64,000 nt of DNA from Parelaphostrongylus tenuis (Eukaryota > Nematoda > Chromadorea > Rhabditida > Metastrongylidae): the NCBI GenBank assembly GCA_019055375.1, contig JAHQIW010005275.1, positions 124,001 to 188,000 of the forward strand, given 5' to 3'. The stretch's first letter is position 1; every line of letters begins with the position of its first letter. The notes under the pieces are model-generated. The model saw nothing but the letters and a program-made list of their open reading frames with translations, did no database searches and was not told the origin of the DNA. A program made the translations under genes and the position numbers. Shown here in pieces: positions 1 through 12,300 of this stretch.

Positions 1-1540
1 TCCTTGAATAGCCTAGAATCGTGTTGAACCTACGTGATTCTCAGCCTCTCGAATATAGAGCCGCGTGTTATTTCTGACCACTTCATTGAGATGATTGACT
101 TCAAATGTGTGAGTTTTTTCGAACCGCCGATTTATCGGAGAGCACGTAGCGTAGAAACTTGTCGAAGAATGATGTCATGATCACGAAATTCGAAGAGAGA
201 TGCCGAACTTTTTCCGTCACTCATAAATTTTTTAACAAGATCTAATTAAGGTCATTGGCTGTAGAAAGATCATATCTATAGCGTTTACTTCAAATAAGTG
301 GCCCTGAAATTAGTGCATAATTCAATGATTTTATTGACGTCTCAGTTGCGGATGTGACCAAATATTCTGAATGCCTAGAAAATTTCGCCGCATTTAATCA
401 CAACACACCTTTGGTCAATATGCTTCCATTCCCTCTCAGGTCGATATAAGTCATCACTTCATAGGCTTGGAAAAGGAAAGAAAGGAACACCAGGTGTTGA
501 AACTTTTTCCACTCTACTGATGATTTTTAGGAAGAAAGTCTGCCTTGTGACTAATTGCACAATAAATCATGACAGTCACCGTTTTAGAATTTCCACCTTG
601 ATTAATTAATCCTTATCATTTGCGTCATTGCGTTCTCTTTTTCAAGTCAAAGTTCTGGATGTAATGTTGACCTTTCGAATGTGCAACTCACCATCTATCT
701 TCCTTGAGACGATGAGTCAACAATCTGTACAAACCATTCGATGTTTTTGGCAAGGACCCATTCGAGTCTTTCAAATTCACATTTTTTGAAACCATCAATG
801 GCAATCGCCCTTGAAACGGAACAGAATTCCTTAAGGTCGTCAAGGAAAAATTCACGCCGATTAAATCCTTATTCATCAGATTCGTTGAAGGTAGTGACTC
901 ACAGCAAGTGAAAGGTATTTTTTCCAGTATCCGATGGAATTTTACCATTTAATTTATTAGATTTCGATTATCGAGGTTGGTGACGGCGATGGAATTGCTG
1001 AATCCATAAATCGAACGGCAACCCCAACTCTTTCTTGTACTCAAAGAATCGTTTCTATTTCATATGATTTTCGCCTTCTCTCTGTCATTGGAGTAGAAGT
1101 TCCAAGCATACATGGTTTCTGATGATAGCTTATGCTACCAGATTTGCGAACATCATGGCGAGGAAGCCTTTAATCATGGAGTATAGCAGGTTCTTTGTGG
1201 TTAAGTTGACTTTAGATCATTGAAACATTAGAGAAACAAGGTTTCGCACGTGTATCGCTTTTTGCATTGGCACAGCAGGAATAGTTTTCACTTCTCCTTG
1301 ACAGCCGATCAGTTTCATGGTTGGCCTATCAGTCGCTTCCGGAGTGAACGGAGAGTGAGCATTTCCGCAACTGACTCATTCACACCCTCCACCGTACCAT
1401 TCAGCATCGCAGAAGTGGTTATTTATAAATGCAAGATAATGTTGCTCAGTTATTTAATGGGTAAGTGCAACGTTTTTGGGTACTCTCTGAGCATCGCAAA
1501 GTATTTCAACCTTCATAGACAAACCCTTTCTCGTCATTAA
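1..1540. other. No gene recognised
   Basis: I see no convincing gene, RNA or repeat here. The reading frames are short (under 100 codons), on both strands, and match nothing I know. The sequence is ordinary AT-rich intergenic or intronic DNA. Confidence 0.5.
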
Positions 1541-1693
1541 CTCAAACATTTCAAAGTCATTGTTTAAATTTCGACGATTTTAAACCTTTCGTTTCGAGTA
1601 TTTTCTTAAGACCACGTTCAAATTTCAACAAACCTCATAATTATTATTTGAGCCAACATGTCATGTGATCTGCTAAAGGGGTTGACTTATAGA

Positions 1694-1738
1694 GCCCGAT
1701 ACACGTGTTTCGACCTTCACGATCTCATCAGTCGTGTG
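1694..1738 (-). ncRNA. Hammerhead ribozyme (minus strand copy)
   Basis: On the minus strand the core CTGATGA (complement of 1725-1731) is followed by stem II GATC/GGTC, then GAAA (complement of 1708-1711), then ACACGTGT and the cleavage triplet GTA, with the predicted cut between positions 1700 and 1699. All the invariant core bases are present. Stem I is weak here: only about three pairs (CGA with TCG) close to the core. Type I hammerheads of this shape are known from animal retro-elements. This copy is probably partly decayed because of stem I. Confidence 0.7.
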
Positions 1739-1954
1739 GTACCCCTCGCCTTTAGCCAATCCTGTCGGGGCGTTCATTGTTCTGTAACATTAGTGGAAAA
1801 TGTTAATAGCGTGCAAAACAGTGTTATAATAGTGCGAAATATAGTGAAATAATGTAAAGTGTAAAAGCTAATACAGTGTAAAATGTTCGTCATCGCCTAC
1901 TCTTAATATAAGGGACTGAGGTCTCCGAGATGATTGGTTAAACACGAAGGCTAC

Positions 1955-1999
1955 CGCCCGACTGATGAGACCGTCGAGGTCGAAACACGTGTATCGGAC
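1955..1999 (+). ncRNA. Hammerhead ribozyme (well preserved)
   Basis: The core CTGATGA lies at 1962-1968. Stem II is GACC (1969-1972) with GGTC (1978-1981), four Watson-Crick pairs around the loop gtcga. GAAA is at 1982-1985. Stem III is the palindrome ACACGTGT (1985-1992). The cleavage triplet GTA ends at 1993, and stem I is CCGA (1958-1961) with TCGG (1994-1997). Every invariant position of the hammerhead consensus is met. Stem III has no loop, so it can only close as two pairs plus a four-base loop, or between two molecules. It faces the copy at 1694-1738. Confidence 0.82.
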
Positions 2000-2183
2000 T
2001 CTATAAGTCGGCCCTTTCAACAGACCACATTTCAACGACTTCAAAACCACAGTTTTTTCTATTAGATTGGCTACTAAGTTTTGTCGTATATCTTTTGTGA
2101 TTTTCATTTATGTGCCGAAAATTTGTCACCTTTTTATCATGTTTAATTTCAGTCGAAAACTTGTGATCCAAGATTCTAGATAT

Positions 2184-2212
2184 TATATATATGTATATAT
2201 ACATATAATTTT
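2184..2212. repeat. AT microsatellite
   Basis: An imperfect run of alternating a and t (atatatatgtatatatac and similar). It is short and partly self-complementary, lies just beyond the hammerhead foldback, and shows no other function. Confidence 0.7.
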
Positions 2213-2310
2213 TTCGTAGATATACAAATTTTTGGCACTATTCTATTATGGCGGCGCCAATTGAGGTCTTCGGTAAAAGTGTATTCTTTTCTGTTATCTG
2301 ACAAATATAT

Positions 2311-2610
2311 GGATAAAGGTTAAAGCTCTCGGCGTTGATCAATCCCTGAGGGATGCGCCATGCATTCGACTTCAATTTTTAACTTCGTTTGAGGTGATTG
2401 AATGCACATCTGGCCTTTACAATGACTCGCGGTGGCCTCCCGCTGAACCGATTCAGTGCTGCTTATCCTCCCAGACAAGTCTGAGACCTGTCTGGTACCA
2501 ATTTACCGACCCCGGAGGGATGGATGGCTTGGTGAGCCATGAGCGCGAGATCGAACCAGTGACCTCGTGAGCGACGCAGGGCACCTCTAACCACTGCGCC
2601 ACATGCGCTC
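2311..2610 (-). mobile_element. SINE1, tRNA-derived retroposon, with target-site duplication
   Basis: On the minus strand the element starts with a tRNA-like head containing an A box (TGGCGCAGTGG) and a B-box-like region, then a body shared with copies at 17749, 50236, 52232, 60529 and 63353. It ends with a block reading like gattgatcaacgccgagagc and a ttaacctttatcc tail. It is flanked by a perfect 13 bp direct repeat, tgacaaatatatg, at 2299-2311 and 2611-2623. This is the mark of insertion by LINE-driven retroposition. The element codes for no protein. The intact duplication suggests a fairly recent insertion. Confidence 0.9.
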
Positions 2611-2689
2611 TGACAAATATATGATTATCTGAAATTTTGAATCAAGTGAATTTTGAAGGTATTTATTACTTCTCATATTGCTTGTTTTC

Positions 2690-3069
2690 AACGCCGCACC
2701 AATCAAAATAAGATTTTGTTTCACATTCGAAGATTTCTCGCCTCAAAAAAAAATTTTTTTGTAACAGAATCTTGACCATTAGAAAGAGCAAATCTTTTTT
2801 TATCAAAAATGCACATGTCATTTATGTCAGCGATTTGGTATTACAACTGTACACACACCTTAGCCGACAAGAAGTGCTCACTGAGTGTGAAACCCAATAT
2901 TCCTTCGATCGTTACAAAGCTCGAAGAAGTCCTTTACGAAAGCCAAATATACCATTATAATCAAAAAGATTTTTTTTATTTAACGACTAGAAGTTCATTA
3001 TAGCAAAACTTTATCCAATGAAAAATCTCCAAATGAAAAACAAAATCTTATTTTGATTGGTACCGCGCC
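2690..3069. mobile_element. MITE with about 45 bp terminal inverted repeats
   Basis: The left end (cgccgcaccaatcaaaat, from 2691) and the complement of the right end (ggcgcggtaccaatcaaaat, ending about 3069) match over about 45 bp, including a shared aagattttgttt stretch. The interior of about 290 bp has only short frames (to 64 codons) with no recognisable domain. This is a non-autonomous DNA transposon. I could not fix a target-site duplication by eye. It lies directly upstream of a mariner remnant, but its ends do not obviously belong to that mariner. Confidence 0.8.
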
Positions 3070-3309
3070 AAAAATAAGCTATCTGAGAAATTAAACATGC
3101 GATTGAAATTCAATTGATTTGAGCTGTCGATAAACTACAGAGACGTTTTGCAAAAGCACAATATACGTTTTTACCGAAAACCTCAAGAGGCGCCGCCAGA
3201 ATAAAACACTGCCAAAATTTCTTCTACCTCAGCATGGATACTTCAAAACTTAGGATTTGTGAATGAACGTTTCCTGCATGAGTCCCTTGGGTCACTCTGG
3301 CAGCTTTAT

Positions 3310-3650
3310 TGCACAGGTGCTATTATGCAGCAAGACGGGACTCAATCACATAATGTTCGTCTGACGTCGCAAAAGATTAAAAATCAAAGTGGTACGTTTA
3401 TATCATTGAGAGTATACACCAGATGATGTTCCAAGTGATTACCACCTCTTCAGGTCATTGCAAAGTTGCTCAGCAGAAAATCGCTTTGCCAAAGTTGATG
3501 AAGTGATAAAGCACCTGTTTGAGTATTTTGCTTCAAAAACGCCAGAAGTCGAGGCATCGCAAAATTACCACCAAAAACTTGGCAAGACATTTTTGACTCC
3601 AATGGCGCCTACTCTAGCCAAAAGTGTTTATTCGCTAATGTTTAATAAAC
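3310..3650 (+). pseudogene. Mariner transposase remnant (C-terminal part)
   Basis: The translated pieces match a Tc1/mariner transposase. One piece is a QQDGTQSHNVRLTSQKIK block, whose D (codon 3334-3336) fits the second catalytic aspartate. Next comes PSDYHLFRSLQ, whose D (3437-3439) fits the third. Then come a block around EYFASKTPE and, in another frame, RGIAKLPPKTWQDIFDSNG, the usual mariner end. The two aspartates are 103 bases apart, close to DD34D spacing but out of frame, so there are at least two frameshifts. The first aspartate domain and DNA-binding domain are missing or unrecognisable. The element is dead. A weak match to the region before the second aspartate may extend back to about 3120. 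Confidence 0.82.
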
Positions 3651-3699
3651 TGTTTTGTAAAAAATTTCTGATGCGTCAAATCTAGTTTCCAACTTAATA

Positions 3700-6215
3700 T
3701 AATACTTTTTTTTGAGCGCTGTAGCAGCGAAAATAATGTCACGGCACTGGACGCTCACCTTTTCGCTTTTTCGTCAGACTTTCAGTAGTCATTCGATAAC
3801 CTCTCCCAATAATCCCGATTCTATGCCCGTTTTTCAAGATGGCCTTTTATAGCACTGTATTAGTGGAAATAAAATCAAGTTTCACACTTGGCACCCAAGG
3901 TGTATTGTGGCTGCTTGGATAGGTTTTTCGCAACATGCGCAACACATGGAACCAAGGAAGAGGGTTTGTAGAGAAGTTTTTACCAGACTTTTGGTAGATG
4001 CTTGATAGCATAGATTGAAGTGAATCTGTAACTAACTTTAGTATTGAAAAAAGTTTTCATAAAGCGTTAGAAGAGCGAATAGAAGATTACGTCTCGCATT
4101 ATGTTTCTTAGGCTGTACAGGATTAGGCTTTGTAGCGGTTTACATAGTTATAAGGAGTGAAAACAAGAGTCTAAGTTTATAGAACGACAGAGAAAAGCTT
4201 TATTCATGGTGATTACAAAAACTAAATAATTTTGCAGAACGAAGAGCAAATTCTCAATCAAATAACAAAGATGTGCGCGATAATGCACATTAAGTCTGAA
4301 ACTCAATTTTCTTTTCGCTGGTGCACAGCACTGAAAAAATCTTCTCAGGTAGCAAGCAAAGTATCGCAATCGCCGAGATTTGTGACATCAAATAATATCT
4401 AAGAGTCTAGAAAAGAAGTAAAGTAGGTTTTCTCCTAAAAGGGTTGAAAAATGCATCACTACGATAAATAGTGACTCGCTGGCACGTTAAAGAACGTGAT
4501 TTAATTTTTACTTCTAGGCACTCTAATAAGGACTCTTCAACAAAAATTCACTACATACAAAATACAATACAAGAGTGCACTATGAAACTACCGAGATTAA
4601 AAATGTCGAATGAGCGCTGAAAATCTTGAGAAAAACCGAAATAGGAGATCTCATCAATGGTTAAAAAATGCTTGAGGATAACAAATTGTGATTGGCTTTT
4701 GAAGCCTAATAGCAGAAAAAATGCGCGTCGAATTTGAAGCGTGTCTTATTTTTGCTATTACAGCGATTATAAGGTTCTCAAAAGAACAATAATAATGTAA
4801 TCGTCGGGATTCAACCTATCGAATACAACTGAATTTTAAGGGAAAAGCGATAACGCTTTGTTCAGAAAGAGCTGAAAGTAGATCCACTAACTGAAAAGCA
4901 CCAGTTTCTGAATTGTGAGAATTTTACACTTCTTGAGGCCTGCACTTTCGAATTCTTGCATATTGAGAATTATCGATGAACTACGCAAATACATGTATTC
5001 CTGCTAATAAATTAGCACAATGTTTAGATGCATTCTGCCGTGCTTAAGTAGTACGCGATTCAAATCCGAGTAGCAAGTGAGCCAAGCTTCATACTTCTGT
5101 GATCTACAAGTAGGTGCCAGACCGTTTGGGCACATGAAACATTAATTTGGTGCACTGCAAAGCTACTACAAGCTGGATTATTGTATTAAGTACATGGGTC
5201 AAATACGCATACAGTCACCTCTAATACGCCACGATTGTAATTCAATGCATGCTGCATTCTTAGTAGAAAGAGTAGCAAAGCTTCCTAACCATTTCAATCT
5301 TGCTCAGCTATGATTTATGTTTGAAAGTCTTAGCGATGTTGTTTGAGTTAAAAAAAATGAACGATGCCTCTATTTACAAGATCAGTCACCATTAGACTCG
5401 TGATAGGGCTAGAGTCGGAAGGCCTACTAAAACTACTTTCTCGACGGAAGGATATCAATAAAAATTCGCATAGTGTGGGAACAGACTTGAGTAACATTGG
5501 GCTCTACTGCTTTTCGCTGTAACTGCTTCGCGTGGACATCAGAGTGTGCAATCATTTTGGTTTTGTAACTGGCGAATCTTCTGTGGGCTTTGCGGATGCT
5601 CTTCATAGCTTCTATAGCGCTGGCCATAACTACTGCTCACATCGCTTTGCGAAATTTTTTCCTACTCCTTTTCTAAAACATTTTGCTTGGCTCGTGCGAT
5701 TATGTGTCGGCATATCAGCTTCAGTGTTACGAGAAACAAGAGTCGCCTGGTGACCTTTGATACTCAATATCCATAGCGCTGAAGTGAAGACATTGAGATG
5801 GCCGCTTAGATTTCGCCTCGATGTTGTCAATAAGGGTATCTTCCGCCAAGGTGGCTGATGACTTTGTTGAATCCTAACTTTCGGTGATTCTGGCTGTACC
5901 AGATCGGAAAAGCACAAAACGGACACTATAGCGCGGATTTACCTCATTTCACGATGTTTACCCAGCCGATCTTTACATCTACGATGCCAATCCCAGCACT
6001 TCCTGCACTCTACTTACTCGCTTTTTCGCATCTGCCATCTACGAAAGTAATCAGACTTCACGTGTGGATTTGGCTTGGGTCATTAACCCACAGCACTGAG
6101 TGGGAGGGGGAGAGTTGGAGAGCTCCAGGCGTGATAAATCGGAACATTATGTTCGTGATAATGGTATTATCCTACAGTTCTACCTGTTGTGACCACTTTA
6201 ATGTATAAGGATTGA
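3700..6215. other. No gene recognised
   Basis: About 2.5 kb with only short overlapping frames on both strands (longest 98 codons, 5630-5926 minus). I see no family match, no repeated block shared with the rest of the window and no tRNA-like fold. Confidence 0.5.
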
Positions 6216-6219
6216 AGGG

Positions 6220-6393
6220 CCGACAGTGGTTAACCCCTGAGAGATTCGCAAGTGTTCGTTATCGACCTCTCAGACAAGTCTGCTACCAATTTGCCAAACT
6301 TAGATACATGGAAGGTTTAGTCAGTTCTCTTTGAGAAGTTAGCCGACGATCATGTGTGCAGTGTAGCGTTCTTCTTTCCAGTGCGCTACACGC
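6220..6393 (-). mobile_element. Old SINE1 fragment
   Basis: A decayed minus-strand copy of SINE1. The recognisable pieces are the acaagtctgctaccaatttg block (about 6275-6294), a degraded tRNA-like head near 6350-6390 and the tail side near 6220. There are many substitutions and deletions relative to the copies at 2311 and 63353, so it is an old insertion. Confidence 0.55.
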
Positions 6394-6399
6394 ATTTAA

Positions 6400-9060
6400 A
6401 TTAGAACATAGTACGAAAAGTGAACTTTTTTGAAAAAACCAGTTTCTAAATTTTTTCCAGAGTACATATTTCTCTCAATGGTCACGTCAGCCAACCACGT
6501 GACGAACGTTGACCACGCGCCAATTTGACGATATGCAAGGAGACTGGCCAGCAAGGCGAAGGTCACGTGGTTAACACGTTCGCGACGGCTCGAACTACAC
6601 CGAATCACTCCAACATTTAGTCGTTCAATTTTAAATCCATATTGAAATCAGTATTTCATCAATAGATAGTGATTACTAGCAAAAATTCGTCGAATTGCTT
6701 AGTTTCATAAGAACATCTTTCTATTGCTCGGTCCACAGATGGCTTAATAGGGGACAAAAGAGCTAAAAAAATAGTTTCAAAGGGCTGGATTTGAGACCAA
6801 CTGATTTCCCAAGCGCATTGAAGTCAACATATGTAAGCCGAAATATTTGAAATACCTCTATGACGCGTGGCATTTATAACTGTCGTGTGCCGCGAATATG
6901 TTACAAAGAAAGAAAGGAAAAAATAATTTGACATAAATATCCGTAACATTGTAGTTTTTGTCGTTCCAGTGTTTTTTTTCATAAACCTTCTAGCTGCCCC
7001 TAATTTTTGTTTGTTATATTCATTTGTTACAAAAGTTCCAGTGCAACTTCTTATGCCATATTCATCGTTCACTCTAAAATCATGGTTGCAAACGTTCTAT
7101 GCAGTGCTAATATCTAGTAGAGGAAAAAATTCCTCTGGTACACTCAAACCACTATATGATTATGTTGTTGTAAGATTTTGAAAATTAAAATTTTAGATAT
7201 CAAAATAGCAGTTTCGACAAATCAAATTTTGCGAATTCAAATCAGAAAAGTCACAGTGGAAACGGGCGGAACATTAATGGGGCATGGATGCAAGAATTTG
7301 TTAACGAAGGTACGGCGCAACGTTGATTTGAAAAATCCCGTTGCGACGATCAAAAGCCAATAGGATATCAGTCAGTGATGAAGGTAGAGATTTTATAGTA
7401 GTTTCCCATCAGTTAGATATTTAGATAACGGAAAACACCTCGGAGATGCCTTTTTTATCGTCAATTAACTGAAAAGAAATTCAAAATCATATAGGATTGG
7501 ACAGAGAATGGACGAAAGCGGCAGGAGCGACTGGTTTAAAGCGATCCGTTACATCTCAGCTCAAAAATGAGCTGTCGACATGCTCAGTGTTGCACCTATC
7601 ATAATAACAAGTTAACATCCACAGATGATCATACGTTCACCTTCTCCTCAAAGTTCGAGACTATGGCCCATCATCAGCTCAGTAAACCGGTTTGCAGATG
7701 AGATAACATTTTTTATAGACCTAATACTAGTCCAATTGCTAAAACACATCCCAGTTCATCTCGAAGACACCCCAAATGTTACCGGTTCGTTAGTGCAATG
7801 CGCTTCACAGCAGCGTGTACGTGATAAAGTGCTTTGAAGTGACCTCTGTACAAACGTGTCAAATGTATCCACAATGCAACTCATTTATGAGCTTCTCACA
7901 AAAACGAAACAGCCAAAAACATATATGACTTTCCGATTCGGCAGGTTATGGGCCTCCTAGGAGAGTATCTTAAATTCTAAATGCTTGAGTGTACTCAAAC
8001 ATATCTCCCACAATTGAGTGGGTTGACTATGGTACCACCGACTGACCCTAACCCTTACCATTACTTTTATGTTTGAGATGGAAGCTCCACTAATCGATTT
8101 CAGAGCATAGCTCTTTTTTTGCTGCACAGATGACGTTTTTGTCATCTGCTCCACACAAAAAAAAATGGATGAATCTTTTGAGTTGCTGAACAAACAGTTA
8201 GAGCACATGAAAAATCATCCGAGAAAAAAATTGACTAGCATTTTTGAATGTCCAAGCTAACCTGTTCGAAACCGCCCACAACACAGAACGCGCAGTTGTG
8301 AAAAACGTATTTCGAACATCCTCTAGTGTGTGCACATGAAGGAAGTATAATGAACTACTCCTAAACATGGAGACAAAAATTGAGATTTCTGATAGTCACG
8401 ATATGATAGCAGCTTCTAGGATTCGATTTATAGGAAAAATGAAACTACAAGCCTAACGAAAGAAAATTTTTTTTCATCCCGCTTTTCCTTTCTGAAATCC
8501 TTCCTTTTTGAACAAAACGGTCACAGCTATAAAAAGTTGAAAAAAGGGTAGGTTTAGAAAAGGCAGAAGCAGAAGTTTAAATTCATCAACCACTTTAAAG
8601 CGCCAGCTTGTCCATTATAGTTTACATGACTGTCTTTGTGAAACAAGAAGTTGCTAATTGGTCTGATAGAGGCGACGATTGCACGAGCCCTGATACGATT
8701 TACCTTATCTCCTGGGACACTCTGCCTCCGTATGAAAAAGCACCTAGTTGGGAATATTAAAAGTCAAACAAAACACTTGGCTAGGGCTCATAGAGCACAA
8801 AAGCCGTTATTCCCACACAAAAACCCAAAGAATCTACGTGAAAAGCCTGCTGAATAATTATCAAAATAAACTGCAAAGAGGGGAGTCTTTCTGTACACGC
8901 ACGGCCTCGCACCACACCTGAGGTTAATTTTTTCTGACCTAATTCGGGCATACTCTTACTCTACAAGACTCTGTGCGGCACATCTCTAATGAGTAATTGG
9001 AAGTTCGAAAACGACAAACACTGAATCTGTGAGATTGTTCAAACCTTTTCCAAGCTGGTA
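6400..9060. other. No gene recognised
   Basis: No recognisable coding sequence or repeat. The frames are at most 83 codons and look like chance frames in AT-rich DNA. Confidence 0.5.
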
Positions 9061-9069
9061 CGTCAGTAG

Positions 9070-9290
9070 GCCACTTTCATACGTTTCGGCGGTGTCGCCC
9101 GCTTCAGCAGAGCCACACTGAACACTACTTTATAACAGGTATGGGGAGACGTTAAGGTAGTAGCATATGATATTGTGTTATCACCAATTTTCCTCTATCC
9201 TGTCTCACCTCCCCATTCCTGCTATAAAGTGCGGTTCAGCGTAGGGCGAGCTGCTTTGATGAAGCGGGCCATACCGCCGAAACGTACGTA
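9070..9290. repeat. Small foldback with a hammerhead-like motif in each arm
   Basis: Arms of about 80 bp (9070-9147 and 9206-9290) are inverted copies. They share blocks like tccccatNcctgYtataaag and end at ccgccgaaacgtaYg. In the right arm, TTGATGA, an A, GCGG/CCGC as stem II and GAAACGTACGT occupy about 9259-9289. The left arm, read on the minus strand, has CTGAAGC, GGGC...GCC and GAAACGTATG. These follow hammerhead order (core, stem II, GAAAC, palindromic stem III), but each core carries a substitution, so activity is doubtful. The central 58 bp is unique. Confidence 0.65.
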
Positions 9291-9309
9291 ATCTTCTGAT
9301 GTGGCAACC

Positions 9310-12300
9310 TCGAAAAGGCTCTAAACATTTTCATAAACTAAACTGACTGTTCCTAGCGAGGTTCAAAAACAGCCGACGAAAAGAAAAAAACAGCTAGTGT
9401 TAAAAAGAAGAAGCTGTTTATTGTGCGAACCTAAATCACGCTTTCTCGCTGAGTTTATGAAAGTGTTTGAGTGAGTAAATTGCAAGACATTTCTGATATT
9501 CGAGGCTCTGAATAACCAACGTAACATCAGCCACTATTATATTATATTATATTGTACTGTATTCAATAAATTTACTATTGATAACCTCTCATTTTTCATT
9601 AAGGAAAACACTGAACTGCTCAATCAATGTTAATGCTAATAAGTAGCCGATTCTATGAATCGAATACAAGTGCTGGGATCCTCCCAGATGTGAAAACGTG
9701 TTATGCAAATAGACAGGCGTTTTTGGGTTTATTACTATTGATAATAAAAAGTGTTATATAACAGCCTTGTATGACCTCATAAACACAAAGACATATAGTA
9801 CCGAGTGCATATGATTCAATTAGATTGAATAACTCTTATGAACAGGACTAAACTCATCTTTGGAAAACCATGCAGTTTCTCGGCTTCTATTCAACTTCAT
9901 AATGTATCGATTTGAGAGGGAGCAACGTTTTGAATAAGAATGTTGGGAGCAAATTATTCTGAAGAAAAGTAACAGAGCAGTAACTCAGGTGTTGTTAACG
10001 TGTAAAGAAAATCTATTGCAAACAAAGAAGTTTACTAGTCGCTAAGGGGAAAGAACTCATATCACTTGAGAAAGTGGATGCAATACGTGGTTCCACTTCT
10101 ATAAAGCAGCTTGAAGAGTTTGAATGTCATTGATCCCGGCAACGAAAAGCATCACAGTGAGTTTGTAAATTGACAAAGAACAAGAACACATCATAGTATT
10201 TCCAAATGAGACGTAATCGAGAAAAAACTCACGGTAATTTTTGACTATACAACACGATACTATACAATACGATGATTGAACGAATATGAAATGTATATGA
10301 TCAGATAACCTCTGTAAATTAGAATTTTCCAGCGAATGTGCAGATCACTTTTCGAAATTCTTGGGATATTCAAGCTCACACAGAAACCTCATTGAGATAC
10401 ACTACAAAAGCGCCATTATAAGCTTAGTAGTGAAAAATTATTCATTCGTCGGCGATGACATTAGCAATATTTTCAAAAAAATATGAGCCGAATTCAATTG
10501 AGCGATATTACAGTTATCGGATGTGAGCAATTCGAAACCAGATAATCTTATGGATGTTAATGGTAGAGACCTTATTGAAAAAACAGCTTCGCTTTGTGTG
10601 ACTGACTCATCCTCTTGATGCAGCAGATCCTTTTATAGATTTCGTTGTTGATGAATTCGAGTTGTTGATGAATCCAGATGAAGACGATCACGTTACAGTA
10701 TGTTGTCGGCGGTGGTATAATGCGTAGATAAAAAATGTGATCGATCACCACTACAAAAATAAAACTGGTCTTCCTGCCAAATTTCCTTATCTTTAGCATG
10801 ATTTTATCATGCGCTCAGTGGTAGCCAAATAAGTAACGACGAGAGAGAAGGAAATGATGCCAATGCCTGAAGATGCTTACGTTCAAGAATGCGGCTCAGA
10901 ACCTTGTGAAACAAAATTTAACCTTCGCAAAGTTTCAACGGAAAACCAGAAGAAACAGCAGCTACAAATCTAAACAAATACACCTTGACAAGCATCATCT
11001 TATCCTGCCGAACATAATTCGATGTGTGGCAAAACTCTTCCGTTTAGAAAAAACATTCTGTACTTAGAAAAGTGCAAAAAATTTTTCTCAGCAGATTTAT
11101 AAGTTGTTTGGTTGACGGAAATTTGATTAGTTTCACTTTTAATCGAATCATTTTTGCTGCCTAAAATGAGTGGCCTCAGGAGAGGCATAGCGTAAGTTAC
11201 AAAACCCTTCCGAATGTTGACTTTAATGTGTCTTTGTAATATACCGCAGTAATACAGTAACACCTAATCATAGTAGTAGTGAGAGGCATAGCACACGCGC
11301 CAGTAGAGCGATAAATCAAAGGGTTGTTCTTCAGTTCTGCTATGTTCGTATCCGTTCAAGTGATTTGGTTTTAGAGGAATACCATGCCAAATTTTATATA
11401 TATCATCTGGGTGGTTTCTTTTGCGGACACAAAATGGTCTACCAGAATGATCATATTTTCCCTCTTAAATGTAAGTACGAGCAGGTGTTGCTCTGTTCAC
11501 AACTGCTCTCTGCGCGTCTGTACCGATTCCATTTTTGTCTTATAGCACCAAGTAAGAGTGCTTGATGAAGTAAATCGCATGGATTGAGCAAGTGCAAAAG
11601 TAGTATTTTACGGACTGTTCCTTTGAAGCTTGAACTAGGTTGCTATATTATCTTCAAATGCTATGGATAACGTTTCAGAAGTTTCGCCGTACTCAGAACT
11701 TAGACGTGATAAATTATATATCCGTACTCCTTGCTAACAGTCCTTAACGGCAAACTGGCTCCGTTAACCACTTAGACGTGACGAACGGAAATAAAAAGGT
11801 AAGCCTCAGTATCTGAACAGATTATTGCTTCTGTGTTTCACAGGAGGAAACACAGATGAAAGTTGATTTTCTAAAGTAATAAGGTTACTCATCGTTGTTG
11901 ATATTCTAGCATTTTAACACATTAATAGACTGTTAATCATCACATCAGTAATATTTCATGAAATAGACTTTTATGTAAATCTGACATGGAGAGTAACAGC
12001 CTTTCTACTAATGAGTTTGAGCGAAGTACATTGAAAATATTCAGTGTGAGTGCTTTTTGGGGTTGAAAGTCCTCTTTGATCAATTATTTTTTCAGAAACG
12101 TTATGAAGATGGAGAAACGAAAAGACAGTGTGACTCATTGTTGGGAAGGGAAGTAATAAGTGGTACCTTTCATTGATCCACCTTTCAATAACTTTTTGAG
12201 GATCTTTCTTTCTCATAGTTTATTTGCATGACCTCTTTTTCATGTAATAACCGAATATTTCTTAGGTGTATGAAGGATCTAATGAGGTTATCTGCTCATA

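Larger units (their letters stand above)
1641..2060. repeat. Foldback repeat with two facing hammerhead ribozymes
   Basis: The left part (about 1641-1790) read on the minus strand matches the right part (about 1925-2060) read on the plus strand. Both contain a run like gattggYtaaa, then a hammerhead core, then a block like ctcTATAAGTcRRccc and a match around acagaccacat. The middle (about 1790-1910) is unique AT-rich sequence. The stretch just left of it (1550-1690) has a second partial copy at 46690-46800. The inverted arrangement is visible; how the element moves is unknown. It could be a foldback DNA element or two head-to-head insertions of one ribozyme-bearing retro-element. Confidence 0.75.
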
